A stretch of 64,000 nucleotides of DNA from Bacteroidales bacterium. GTDB lineage: Bacteria > Bacteroidota > Bacteroidia > Bacteroidales > UBA932. The notes beneath the pieces are model-generated. The model saw only the letters and a list, made by a program, of their open reading frames with translations. It made no database searches and was not told the origin of the DNA. Both the position numbers and the translations under genes were made by a program. This document shows positions 33,621 to 41,855 of the stretch, piece after piece (position 1 is the stretch's first letter; every line of letters starts with the position of its first letter). The DNA lies in NCBI GenBank assembly GCA_016281435.1, contig JAEEIQ010000090.1:62001-126000 (forward strand), read 5' to 3'.

Positions 33621-34886
33621 TTATAATTTCAGGCGGGCGAGAACTTTCCGGGCCCCTTCCAGGACATCCTCCTCGCCGGGGATGATACGGTCGCGCATCA
33701 CGAAACGTCCGCCGGCAATGACGGAACGTATGCTGTCGCTATGCGCGGAATAAACGAAATTCGCCTTGAACGGGGCGGGGGAGAGGAAGAACGAGCTGCC
33801 GGTATCCACGATGAGGATGTCGGCGAGGGCACCTTCCCGGATGAGGCCGGCGTCGATGCCGAGGGCGCGGGCGCCGTTGACCGTGGCCATGGCGATGAGT
33901 TCGCCCAGGGGCATCGCTGTCGGATCTTCCCTCCATGCCTTCTGCAGTATCGCTGAAGTCTTCATGGCCTCGAGCATGTCGAGGTTGTTCGAAGAGCAGG
34001 CGCTGTCCGTGCCTATGCACACATTGGCTCCGGCGGCCTTCAGCTCGCTGTCGAGGAAACGGTACCCGGAACTCAGCTTCGCGTTCGAATTGACGCAATG
34101 TACGCAGGTGACACCCCTGCTGCCGAGGATTTCGATGTCCCCCGGGGTCAGCCACAGGGAATGGGCCGCTATGACCTCCGGGCCGAGTATTCCAAGCGAA
34201 TCGAGGTATTCCACCGGGGTCATGCCGCCATGGGCGGCCTTGCAGTCCTCCACCTCCTTGTGCGTTTCGGCAAGGTGCAGGTGCAACTTGAGGCCGTGGC
34301 TGCGGGCGAAGCCGGATGCGGCCCGGAACAGCTTGTCGCTGACCGAGTAAACGGCATGGACCGAGGGGATGTAGATCGCGTCCTTGTAGTAATCCCTGTC
34401 TTCTTCGTAGCTGCGCCCAAGCGTTTCTATCTGCCTTTCCGCTTCCGCGGGATCCCTCCCGTCCATCATCGTGAGGCCCCCGGCTATGCGTATGCCGGTC
34501 TCCGCCGCAGCCTTGCGGGCAGCACGGTGGAACCAGTACATGTCGTTGAATGTGGTCGTGCCGGTGCGTATCATCTCGATGCACCCGACCTTCGCGCTCC
34601 AATAGACGAACTCCTCGTCCAGCTGGTCCTCGATCTTCCAGATATGGGCGAGCCAGTCGTGGAAGAGCATGTCCTCGCCGACTCCGCGCATGATGCTCAT
34701 GCCGGCGTGGGTGTGCATGTTGACAAGTCCGGGGAACGCCGCGCAGCCGCTGCAGTCGCAGACCTCGCAGTCTCCGGGTGCCGCCCCATTTCCCGCCGGG
34801 GCGATCCTGCTTATCCTTTCCCCTTCGATCAGGATGTCGCAGGGAACGGAATCCAGGAGTATGTTCTTCAGCAGTATTGAAGCCAT
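33621..34886 (-). CDS. mtaD: Amidohydrolase: MTA/SAH deaminase type
   Basis: 421 aa metal-dependent amidohydrolase. Metal ligands: MHTHAGM (about 57-63), LHLHLAETHKE (about 186-196), His in IAAHSLWL (about 231) and Asp in CIGTDSACSSNN (about 283). Residues and layout match 5'-methylthioadenosine/S-adenosylhomocysteine deaminases and the TrzN/AtzA group. Its neighbour PNP supports nucleoside salvage. The symbol is by similarity and the precise substrate is not proven. Confidence 0.85.
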   Translation of the reverse strand: MASILLKNILLDSVPCDILIEGERISRIAPAGNGAAPGDCEVCDCSGCAAFPGLVNMHTHAGMSIMRGVGEDMLFHDWLAHIWKIEDQLDEEFVYWSAKVGCIEMIRTGTTTFNDMYWFHRAARKAAAETGIRIAGGLTMMDGRDPAEAERQIETLGRSYEEDRDYYKDAIYIPSVHAVYSVSDKLFRAASGFARSHGLKLHLHLAETHKEVEDCKAAHGGMTPVEYLDSLGILGPEVIAAHSLWLTPGDIEILGSRGVTCVHCVNSNAKLSSGYRFLDSELKAAGANVCIGTDSACSSNNLDMLEAMKTSAILQKAWREDPTAMPLGELIAMATVNGARALGIDAGLIREGALADILIVDTGSSFFLSPAPFKANFVYSAHSDSIRSVIAGGRFVMRDRIIPGEEDVLEGARKVLARLKL

Positions 34887-34931
34887 AAAATCATATATGA
34901 GAAATCGGACCGCGTGGGCCCGACTTCACTT

Positions 34932-35279
34932 CTAGAGATCTTCAAACTCGACATCGGATACCTTTTCAGGCGCAGGCCTCTCGGGAATCGATCCTCCGAA
35001 GCAATTGTCCTTGATGTATCCGAGCACCTCGTCCAACCCGTCGCGGAATTTTTCGAAATCTTCCTTGTAAAGGAATATCTTGTGCTTGTCGTAAATGAAG
35101 TTGCCGTCGGAAGTCTGCCTGCGCTTGCTCTCTGTGATGGTGAGATAGAAGTCGTTGTTGCCTTTCGTTGACTTCACGTCAAAGAAATACGTACGTTTGC
35201 CTGCCCTCACCGGCTTGGAATACACGTCGTCGGCGCCTCTTTCCTGAGCGAAGCCGGAATCATAATCATCTCTGTACAT
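34932..35279 (-). CDS. DUF3276 / PUR-alpha-like nucleic-acid binding protein
   Basis: 115 aa with one PUR repeat: RTYFFDVKSTKGNNDFYLTITESKRR is the beta-sheet nucleic-acid surface and HKIFLYKEDFEKFRDGLDEVLGYI the closing strand and helix. Bacteroidetes-specific family; binds single-stranded DNA or RNA in the homologous Borrelia and eukaryotic proteins. Separate from mtaD by 45 bp; -7 box TATTTTTG (35314-35307, minus). Confidence 0.92.
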   Translation of the reverse strand: MYRDDYDSGFAQERGADDVYSKPVRAGKRTYFFDVKSTKGNNDFYLTITESKRRQTSDGNFIYDKHKIFLYKEDFEKFRDGLDEVLGYIKDNCFGGSIPERPAPEKVSDVEFEDL

Positions 35280-35306
35280 AACGGATCAATTAAGCATTTA
35301 CCAGTG

Positions 35307-35314
35307 CAAAAATA
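35307..35314 (-). promoter_or_regulatory. -7 promoter box of the DUF3276 gene
   Basis: TATTTTTG on the minus strand, 27 bp before the ATG. Confidence 0.5.
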
Positions 35315-35336
35315 TAATTTTTTGCGGATTCTGTGC

Positions 35337-35344
35337 TATATTTG
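35337..35344 (+). promoter_or_regulatory. -7 promoter box of the nusB operon
   Basis: TATATTTG, 33 bp before the nusB ATG. Confidence 0.6.
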
Positions 35345-35377
35345 CATAAAATTGTTTGAAATCGCGAACCGAAAAAG

Positions 35378-36295
35378 ATGCTTAGCAGAAGAATCCTCCG
35401 AATCAAGGCTTTCAAAGCCGTTTACGGCATAGCGGAAAATCCGGGCATCACCCTGAAAGAAGCGGAAGCGGAACTTGAAAAGTCCTGCGAAGCGACGCGG
35501 GACCTGTACCTTTTCCTCATGGCACTGTGCCCTGCGCTGAAAGAAGAAGCGATGCGGCGCGCGGAAGCCGGCCGTTCGAAATTCAATCCGACCCCGGAAG
35601 AGAAGAATCCCAACATGAAGTTCATCGGGAACCGTATCCCTGCCCTGCTCTCCGACGACCCCGATTTTATCAAGCTGATTTCGCGGAAGCACATGTCTTG
35701 GGACCAGTACGACGTGTTCCTTCGGCATCTTTACGACGCCGTTTCGTCCCGCGACTGGTTCGTCTCCTACATGAACTCGCCCGAATCCGGTGTCAGGGAA
35801 GATGCCGAACTGTTCATGAAGATTTTCTCGGAAGAACTCGAAGACAGCGAAGAACTCGCTTCCATCCTGGAGGACCTTTCCATCTGGTGGAATGACGATC
35901 TCGGATACGCCCTGACGTGGTGCTGCAAGTCGCTGGAGACCCTAGGCGAGGGCGGAAGGTGGAATCTTCCCCCGCTGTATGTCAGCGAGTTGCCCGGGAA
36001 CGAAGCCCTCGACAGCGACCATGCCTTCGTCGTAGGGATAGTACGCAACGCCCACCGCCATTTCGAGGAATACAGCGGAGCGGTCGCAGCCCTGACCCCC
36101 AAGTGGGACCGCAGCAGGATATGCACGACCGACCTTTCCCTGATCGTCGCCGGAATGGCCGAAGCGTCGGCATTCCCCAAGATGCCCGTCAAGGTCATAA
36201 TAAACGAATACGTCGAAATCGCAAAGTTCTACAGTACGCCGGAAAGCCGCGCGTTCGTGAACGGACTGCTGGATAAATTGATCAATAAACAATAA
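35378..36295 (+). CDS. nusB: Transcription antitermination factor NusB, long form
   Basis: 305 aa, about twice the E. coli length, as is usual for Bacteroidetes. MLSRRILRIKAFKAVYG is the N-terminal RNA-binding segment. The canonical NusB fold occupies the C-terminal ~150 residues (ICTTDLSLIVAGMAEASAFPKMPVKVIINEYVEIAKFYSTPESRAFVNGLLD). With NusE it promotes antitermination on rRNA operons. First gene of nusB-yajC-ybbR-coaE-DUF5606-rimO-lipoprotein; it shares one base with yajC. Confidence 0.94.
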   Translation: MLSRRILRIKAFKAVYGIAENPGITLKEAEAELEKSCEATRDLYLFLMALCPALKEEAMRRAEAGRSKFNPTPEEKNPNMKFIGNRIPALLSDDPDFIKLISRKHMSWDQYDVFLRHLYDAVSSRDWFVSYMNSPESGVREDAELFMKIFSEELEDSEELASILEDLSIWWNDDLGYALTWCCKSLETLGEGGRWNLPPLYVSELPGNEALDSDHAFVVGIVRNAHRHFEEYSGAVAALTPKWDRSRICTTDLSLIVAGMAEASAFPKMPVKVIINEYVEIAKFYSTPESRAFVNGLLDKLINKQ

Positions 36296-36624
36296 TGGAA
36301 ATGAAATTACTTGCCATCGCGCTGCAGGCAGCAGCGGGTGCGCCCGCCCAGGGCGGCGGCGCCGGTTTCTGGATTATGATCCTTCTCGTCTTCCTGGTGA
36401 TGTGGCTCTTCATGATCCGTCCCCAGCGCAAGCAGCAGAAGGAACTTGAAAAATTCCGCAGCGAACTCAAGAAGGGTGACAGGGTCGTCACTGCCGGCGG
36501 CATCTACGGAACCGTGGCCGATATCCAGGATAAAAGCATCCTGATCAAGGTTGACGGGGAAGTCAAACTCCGCGTCGACAAGAGTTCCATCCTCAAGGAC
36601 TACTCCGAGGCTCCCAAGCAGTAG
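36295..36624 (+). CDS. yajC: Sec translocon accessory protein YajC
   Basis: 109 aa. An N-terminal Gly/Ala-rich stretch, one membrane helix (about 24-42, WIMILLVFLVMWLFMIRP) and the YajC domain with RPQRKQQKELEKFRSELKKGDRVVTAGGIYG. Part of the SecDF-YajC complex. The start overlaps the nusB stop by one base; a second ATG two codons later is possible. Confidence 0.95.
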   Translation: MEMKLLAIALQAAAGAPAQGGGAGFWIMILLVFLVMWLFMIRPQRKQQKELEKFRSELKKGDRVVTAGGIYGTVADIQDKSILIKVDGEVKLRVDKSSILKDYSEAPKQ

Positions 36625-36627
36625 GCC

Positions 36628-37587
36628 ATGGCCGCGAACCGGGAGCAAGGCGACCCCAAAAGGGACAGGGGCAGCACCGTCCTGCTGCTCCTGTCGCTCT
36701 TGTTGTCCTTCACTATCTGGTTCATACACAACCTCTCGCAGGAATACAGCGACCTCGTCACCGTGGACGTCCGCGCCGTCAGCAATATTGAAGGACGCGC
36801 GGCGCGTTCCGCGGAAGAGGTGTCCGTGACTGCACGGTGCCGGGCTTCGGGCTTCGGCCACATAGGCCGTTCATTGAGGAGAAAGACGGTCGAACTGCAT
36901 CTGGACAAGAGTGAACTCCAATACCGCGGCGAAGACTACTACGCAGTCGATGCCCAGGTCCTTTCACGCTATGCTTCAGAGCTTTTCGGCAGCAGGTTCG
37001 TCCCGGAGTCATTCCTTTCGCCGAGCATACTGTTCCGCTTCCCTGCGGAGAATTGCAAGAAGGTCCCGGTCCAGGCGGTAAAGATCCTTGGATTCAGGCC
37101 TCAGTACATGGAGACGGCTCCGATGAGCCTGACTCCGGATTCCGTCCTTGTTTACGGCAACCCGAGGCTGCTTGATGGCGTGGAACGCATCCTGACGCGG
37201 CAGATATCCCTTTCGGATATCCACGGGAGCGTCCATGGCATAGTGGCCCTGGACAATCCCGGGGGAGTGCGTCTCTCCGAAACCGAGGTCACCTATTCCA
37301 TGGACGTGACGCGCTTCGTCGAGATCCGGTCAAGGGTCTCCGTCGGCACGCGCAACGTTCCCGCGGGAAGGCGCCTTTCGGTTCTTCCGTCCTCGGCCGA
37401 CGTCTTGATACGCTGCATCTTTCCCGTGGCTTCGGACCCGACTGACAAGTTGGACCTTTATGTGGACTATTCCGATTTCATGCGCTCCGGCACAGGCCGC
37501 TGCATCGTGAGGTCGGACAGGCTTCCGGCAGGAGTGATAGGCATCAGCGTGGATCCGGAAGTGGTCGAATGTGTCGAGACGCTATGA
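36628..37587 (+). CDS. YbbR-domain membrane protein
   Basis: 319 aa. One N-terminal membrane helix (about 16-34, STVLLLLSLLLSFTIWFIHN) then extracytoplasmic YbbR-like beta domains; KKVPVQAVKILGFRPQYMETAPMSLTPDSVLVYGNPRLLDGVERILT is the clearest one. In Firmicutes the related CdaR regulates a diadenylate cyclase; no cyclase gene is adjacent here, so the partner is unknown. Overlaps coaE by ATGA. Confidence 0.87.
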   Translation: MAANREQGDPKRDRGSTVLLLLSLLLSFTIWFIHNLSQEYSDLVTVDVRAVSNIEGRAARSAEEVSVTARCRASGFGHIGRSLRRKTVELHLDKSELQYRGEDYYAVDAQVLSRYASELFGSRFVPESFLSPSILFRFPAENCKKVPVQAVKILGFRPQYMETAPMSLTPDSVLVYGNPRLLDGVERILTRQISLSDIHGSVHGIVALDNPGGVRLSETEVTYSMDVTRFVEIRSRVSVGTRNVPAGRRLSVLPSSADVLIRCIFPVASDPTDKLDLYVDYSDFMRSGTGRCIVRSDRLPAGVIGISVDPEVVECVETL

Positions 37588-38159
37588 CAAGGACTGTCCT
37601 GATAACCGGAGGCATAGGAAGCGGGAAGTCCGAGGTTTCCGCCATCCTCCGTTCGCTCGGGCGGCCGGTCTACGACAGCGACAGCCGCACCAAGGAACTG
37701 TACGACAGCGTTCCGGGGCTTCTGGAATCCGTTGAGGAGGCGCTCGGCTGCGGCCCGCTCCGGACATCGGACGGAGCCCTTGACAGGCGGAGGCTCGCCG
37801 GCATTGTCTTTTCTGACGCCCGGAAGATGGAGGCCCTTCAAAGGACCGTCTATCCGGTCGTGGCCAGGGACTTCGTGCGCTGGCGCTCGGCCTTCGACGG
37901 GACGGTCTTCCTCGAATCGGCGGTGGCTTTCGCCCATCCGGAATTCGACGGCCTTTACGACGCGGTCCTGCTGGTAACGGCCGATGAGGAGAAACGGCTG
38001 GAAAGGGTCCTCGCAAGGGACAAGGGCGCCGTCAGGGAAGAAGTCCTTGCGCGCATGCGATCCCAGAGCCTCCCGTCCGGCCCGGATTATGTAATGGAAA
38101 ACAACGGCGGCCTGAGGTCGCTGAAGAAAAAGACTAAAGATTTTTTAGACAGAATATGA
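37584..38159 (+). CDS. coaE: Dephospho-CoA kinase
   Basis: 191 aa P-loop kinase for the last CoA step. Walker A GGIGSGKSEV (about 9-18), the CoA-site segment VYDSDSRTKELYD and the lid ERVLARD are visible. Start MTRTVLIT at 37584, ATGA overlap with the YbbR gene; its own stop overlaps the DUF5606 gene. Confidence 0.95.
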   Translation: MTRTVLITGGIGSGKSEVSAILRSLGRPVYDSDSRTKELYDSVPGLLESVEEALGCGPLRTSDGALDRRRLAGIVFSDARKMEALQRTVYPVVARDFVRWRSAFDGTVFLESAVAFAHPEFDGLYDAVLLVTADEEKRLERVLARDKGAVREEVLARMRSQSLPSGPDYVMENNGGLRSLKKKTKDFLDRI

Positions 38160-38575
38160 AGACTAATCTCGCACGTACGCTTTCCGTAGCCGGAGAGCAC
38201 GGTTTGTTCCAGTTCGTGGCCCAGGCCCGCGGAGGCGCGGTCGCAGAAAGGCTCAGCGACAAGAAAAGGACTGTTTTCGACGCCCGCAAGCGCATCACGA
38301 GCCTCGCGGACATAGCCATCTATACCTCCGAAGGCGAACTCAAGCTCAAGGAAGTCTTCCTTGCCCTGCAGAAGGCCCTCGGCGACAAGGAAGCCCCTTC
38401 AGGGAAGGCGGCGGACAACGAGTTCCGCGAACTCTTCGGGAAGGCCGTTCCCAACTACGACGCCGACCGTTTCTATCTCTCGCACATGCGCAAGGTGTGC
38501 GAATGGTACAATGAACTCGTGAAATACGCTTCCCTCGATTTCGAAGAGGAGCAGGAAGAGGAAGAAGGAAAGTAA
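38156..38575 (+). CDS. DUF5606 protein
   Basis: 139 aa. N-terminal half resembles the Bacteroidetes DUF5606 domain (RTLSVAGEHGLFQFVAQARGG, ERLSDKKRTVFDARKRITSLADIAIYT). The middle is a helical linker and the end contains NYDADRFYLSHMRKVCEWYNEL and a Glu-rich tail. Cytoplasmic, unknown function. Overlaps coaE by 4 bp and rimO by one base. Confidence 0.85.
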   Translation: MKTNLARTLSVAGEHGLFQFVAQARGGAVAERLSDKKRTVFDARKRITSLADIAIYTSEGELKLKEVFLALQKALGDKEAPSGKAADNEFRELFGKAVPNYDADRFYLSHMRKVCEWYNELVKYASLDFEEEQEEEEGK

Positions 38576-39876
38576 TGGTCAGGACGGTCCAGGTCATAAC
38601 CCTCGGATGTTCGAAGAACACCGTTGACACGGAGCATCTGCTGGCAGCGCTGCCGGCTGACCGCTTCCGCGTCGTCCCGGAAGGGGAGGATGCGGCCGTG
38701 GACTACCTTCTGGTCAATACCTGCGGCTTCATCGGCGATGCCAAGGAGGAGTCGGTGAATACCGTCCTCGCAGCCGCGAAGCGTAGGCAGGAGGGCCTTG
38801 CCGGAAAGCTTTTCGTGTTCGGATGCCTGTCCCAGCGCTATCCGGATGAACTGCCGTCCCTTATTCCTGAAGTGGACGGATGGTTCGGAGCGAGGGACCT
38901 CGGCCCGGTGCTGAAGGCGCTGGGCGTCGGGGAGGGCGACCGGCAGGGCCGCTTCCGTCCTGTCCCCGGCAGGCCTTACGCCTTCCTGAAGATCTCGGAA
39001 GGCTGCGACAGGAGATGCTCCTACTGCGCGATCCCGCTGATACGCGGAAACCACCGTTCCGTCCCGATGGAGACGCTAGTCGCGGAGGCGCAGGAACTCG
39101 CTGCCGGAGGAGTGAGGGAACTTGTCATAATAGCCCAGGACACCACCTGGTACGGACTGGACCTTTACGGCCACCGGGCCCTTGCTGAACTGCTTCAGCG
39201 GCTCTCGGAAGTCCCCGGCATAGAGTGGCTGAGGCTGCATTATTCCTATCCGGCGCAGTTCCCGGACGACGTTTTGGAGCAGATGGCGGTCAATCCCAAG
39301 GTCTGTCCCTACCTGGATATACCGCTGCAGCATATCTCCGACAGGGTGCTCGGAAACATGCACAGGGGAGTGGACGGGGCCTGGACGCGCAGGCTGATAG
39401 CCCGTCTTCGGGAAAAGGTGCCCGGGGTGGTGCTGCGTACGACCATGATGGTCGGCCATCCAGGGGAAGGGACCCGGGAGTTCAGCCAGCTGCTGGACTT
39501 CGTGCGCGAGGCCCGGTTCGAGAGGCTGGGCGCGTTCGCCTACAGCGAGGAAGAAGGGACCTGGGGAGCCGGACATCTGCGCGACACCGTCCGCCAGTCC
39601 ACCAAGCAGGAGCGCCTGGGACGCCTGATGGAGCTTCAGAGGGAAATCTCGCTTGAATTCAACCGCAGCCGTATAGGCAGCGAAGAAACAGTCCTTGTGG
39701 ACGACTGGACTGACGGCGTGCTCGTCTGCCGCAGCCGCTACGAGAGTCCTGAAGTGGACGGGGAAATACTCGTAAAATGCGAAGACGAGGCCATGGCCCG
39801 TTCCCTGGTCGGAGATTTTGCCAGGGTCCGGATAACCGCGGCCGATGAATATGACCTTACAGCGGATTTGCTATGA
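38575..39876 (+). CDS. rimO: Ribosomal protein S12 methylthiotransferase
   Basis: 433 aa radical SAM methylthiotransferase. N-terminal UPF0004 domain with TLGCSKNTVDTEHLL and NTCGFIGDAKEESV cysteines. Radical SAM cluster motif CDRRCSYC (about 143-150). The C-terminal TRAM domain (about 365-433) includes VLVDDWTDGVLVCRS. It methylthiolates Asp88 of S12. Second-last gene of the nusB operon; overlaps the next gene by ATGA. Confidence 0.96.
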   Translation: MVRTVQVITLGCSKNTVDTEHLLAALPADRFRVVPEGEDAAVDYLLVNTCGFIGDAKEESVNTVLAAAKRRQEGLAGKLFVFGCLSQRYPDELPSLIPEVDGWFGARDLGPVLKALGVGEGDRQGRFRPVPGRPYAFLKISEGCDRRCSYCAIPLIRGNHRSVPMETLVAEAQELAAGGVRELVIIAQDTTWYGLDLYGHRALAELLQRLSEVPGIEWLRLHYSYPAQFPDDVLEQMAVNPKVCPYLDIPLQHISDRVLGNMHRGVDGAWTRRLIARLREKVPGVVLRTTMMVGHPGEGTREFSQLLDFVREARFERLGAFAYSEEEGTWGAGHLRDTVRQSTKQERLGRLMELQREISLEFNRSRIGSEETVLVDDWTDGVLVCRSRYESPEVDGEILVKCEDEAMARSLVGDFARVRITAADEYDLTADLL

Positions 39877-40610
39877 AAAAAATTAGCTTGATTGGCGCAG
39901 CGGCCCTTGCCGCCCTTGTATCTTGCAGCCCCCAGGCGTATGTCCTCGACCTGGAAATGCGTTATCCTTCGCTCTCCGGCGACGACTTCACCGGGAAGGA
40001 TATGGCGGTCGTCTATCTGGATTCCAGGAGCCGTTCCGATTCCACGAGGGTTTTCCCGAAGGCGGAAGCGATCGCTTCTGCGCTGGAGGCCGATTATTTC
40101 GGTTCGAAGCAGACGATTCCCATCTATTCGGTCGAAAGGGATCCGGCCGCGGATTATTCATGCGTGGATTCGCTGGTGGCGCTTGTCATGGACACGGACA
40201 AGGACGTAGTGTTCCTCGTGGACGGAGACGTGGTGCATTATTATGATTCCATGGGTTCCGGTGCAGTCAAGAACGTCAATCTTTCTTCTGCCGTCCGCAT
40301 GCTCAGATCCGTCTGGAAGGCGGAAAGTTATACCCTGCTGTATTATGAGGATTCTGCGTGGGAAGCGCCCCTGGTCGATGCCTCGTCCCACAAATGGAAG
40401 GAGGCTTCGGACAAGTGGCTGGAACTTGCCGGGCGCTGCACCAACAACATGCAGAAGCGTTCCTGCGCCGAGTATAACATCGCCGTCGCGTGCTACATGG
40501 TAGGGAATTACGATCTCGCCCTCGAGTGGCTGGATGCTTCCGACAGGGATTATCCCATATCGCTCAGCCGCGGGCTGCGCAGCAGGATAAAGAAAAAGGC
40601 GGGACGATAA
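39873..40610 (+). CDS. Lipoprotein of unknown function, 3' end overlapping rnpB
   Basis: 245 aa. Lipobox VSCS (Cys about 18). The mature protein has VVYLDSRSRSDSTRVFPKAEAIASALEADYFG and a central KDVVFLVDGDVVHYY, reminiscent of DUF6340-type Bacteroidetes lipoproteins; the C-terminal third looks TPR-like (RSCAEYNIAVACYMVGNYDLALEWLD). Function unknown. The last four codons and the Lys codons before them are complementary to the 3' end and U-tract of RNase P RNA on the other strand. Confidence 0.78.
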   Translation: MKKISLIGAAALAALVSCSPQAYVLDLEMRYPSLSGDDFTGKDMAVVYLDSRSRSDSTRVFPKAEAIASALEADYFGSKQTIPIYSVERDPAADYSCVDSLVALVMDTDKDVVFLVDGDVVHYYDSMGSGAVKNVNLSSAVRMLRSVWKAESYTLLYYEDSAWEAPLVDASSHKWKEASDKWLELAGRCTNNMQKRSCAEYNIAVACYMVGNYDLALEWLDASDRDYPISLSRGLRSRIKKKAGR

Positions 40611-40940
40611 GCCGGGTTCTGTTTTAATCTGCCATTTATCTTCGCGACCTACCCCCTGACATCAGGCGGGCCGCCCTCGACTGTCAGTATACTTGGTCTT
40701 GCAGGCCCCGGTGCCGTACCCTGCGGGCGTCACCGCACGCAGCCGTGAGCTCTTGCCTCGCGTTTTCACCTTTGCCGGGAAAAAGTTTGTTTGCTCCCTA
40801 CGGTCGCATAAAAGCTTTTCCTGGCGGTTATTTTCTGTTACGGCTTCCGTAAGATTACTCCCACCTGCGCTTTCCGCAGCGGGGTGCCCTTTCCTGCCCG
40901 GACTTTCCTCGGCCTTGCGACCGCGGCAGAAAGTCCCGCC
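40598..40940 (-). ncRNA. rnpB: RNase P RNA
   Basis: About 343 nt. Conserved blocks on the minus strand: GAGGAAAGTCCGGGC near the 5' end (CR-I), ACAGAACCCGGCTTA near the 3' end (CR-V) and GGTGAAAACGCGAGGCAAGAG in between. Helix P1 closes the molecule: GGCGGGAC (40940-40933) with GTCCCGCC (40605-40598), followed by TTTTTCTTT. A -7 box TATTTTTG lies at 40953-40946. Confidence 0.95.
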
Positions 40941-40945
40941 GACTG

Positions 40946-40953
40946 CAAAAATA
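40946..40953 (-). promoter_or_regulatory. -7 promoter box of rnpB
   Basis: TATTTTTG on the minus strand, ending 5 bp before the first P1 base, consistent with transcription starting at about 40940. Confidence 0.7.
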
Positions 40954-40983
40954 GCAAATTTTTTGCAATCGGCGGCTGACAAG

Positions 40984-41820
40984 CTATTTCACGGGGATGA
41001 GTTTCACTTCGTAGAGACGGGGCCAGTACTTGCCTGTGAGATAGATTTTCCCGTCGGCGGGGTTGCGGGCGATGCCGTTCAGGACATCGGTGCGCTCCGT
41101 GCGGAGATGGCGGGGAAGCAGGCCCGTGCAGTCGATGCTGGCCTCGACCTTGCCGTCTTCCGGATTGATTATCACGATCATATCCGTCGTGTACACGTTG
41201 GCCCAGATGCGCCCGTCAATCCATTCCAGCTCGTTGAGGTAGCGAAGGGGCCTGCCGTTCATCGTGACGCTGACCGACTTTTCCAACTTGAAGTCCGGAG
41301 TGAGGAAATAAAGCTTCGACGAACCGTCCGACGCGATCAGGGACTTTCCGTCCGTGGTGAGGCCCCATCCTTCGCGGGGATAGGACCAGGCCCCCTTGTA
41401 CGCAAGGGTGGCGGCGTCATACATGAACGCCACCTTGTTTGTCCAGGTCAGGACATAGATAATCCCTCCCAGGGCCACGGACCCTTCGACGAAATACTTC
41501 CTGCTGAAATCCTGGCGCTCCAGGGCCTTCCCGCTCTCAAGATCCACCTTCCGGAGGGTCGATTCGCCGTTCATCCCGGTGCTTTCGTACATCGCGCCGT
41601 CATGGAAGAACAACCCTTGCGTGAAGGAGGACGTGTCGTGCCTGTATTCCCTGACGACAGAGACCTTGTACTGCCTGACTCCCTTCGCCGCGCAGGACTG
41701 CAGGGGCAGCAGGACCGCCAGGACCAGGGCCAGCGCGGCCTTTGCCCGCAGGCGTCCGGCTTCTGTCCGCAAGCGCCCGGACCCGTGGAGCCTAAGTCCT
41801 TTATTTTCGGCAATATGCAT
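40984..41820 (-). CDS. Glutaminyl-peptide cyclotransferase, secreted
   Basis: 278 aa. Bacterial/plant-type beta-propeller glutaminyl cyclase (PF05096-like): SSFTQGLFFHDGAMYESTG, EGWGLTTDGKSLIASDGS, YLNELEWIDGRIWANVYTTD and DVLNGIARNPADGKIYLTGKYWP are hallmark segments. Lipobox LQSC near residue 43 after an unusually long basic n-region; a TTG at codon 17 could be the true start. It cyclises N-terminal glutamine of exported proteins, which become N-terminal where signal peptidase leaves Gln. Confidence 0.9.
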   Translation of the reverse strand: MHIAENKGLRLHGSGRLRTEAGRLRAKAALALVLAVLLPLQSCAAKGVRQYKVSVVREYRHDTSSFTQGLFFHDGAMYESTGMNGESTLRKVDLESGKALERQDFSRKYFVEGSVALGGIIYVLTWTNKVAFMYDAATLAYKGAWSYPREGWGLTTDGKSLIASDGSSKLYFLTPDFKLEKSVSVTMNGRPLRYLNELEWIDGRIWANVYTTDMIVIINPEDGKVEASIDCTGLLPRHLRTERTDVLNGIARNPADGKIYLTGKYWPRLYEVKLIPVK

Positions 41821-41855
41821 TATTAACTACTATCTGAATCGCGCACATCTGCCGG

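Noticed and set aside
34890..34930. Terminator between the DUF3276 gene and mtaD
   Set aside because: Only a short interrupted GC stem with three T; too weak to call, and cotranscription is possible.
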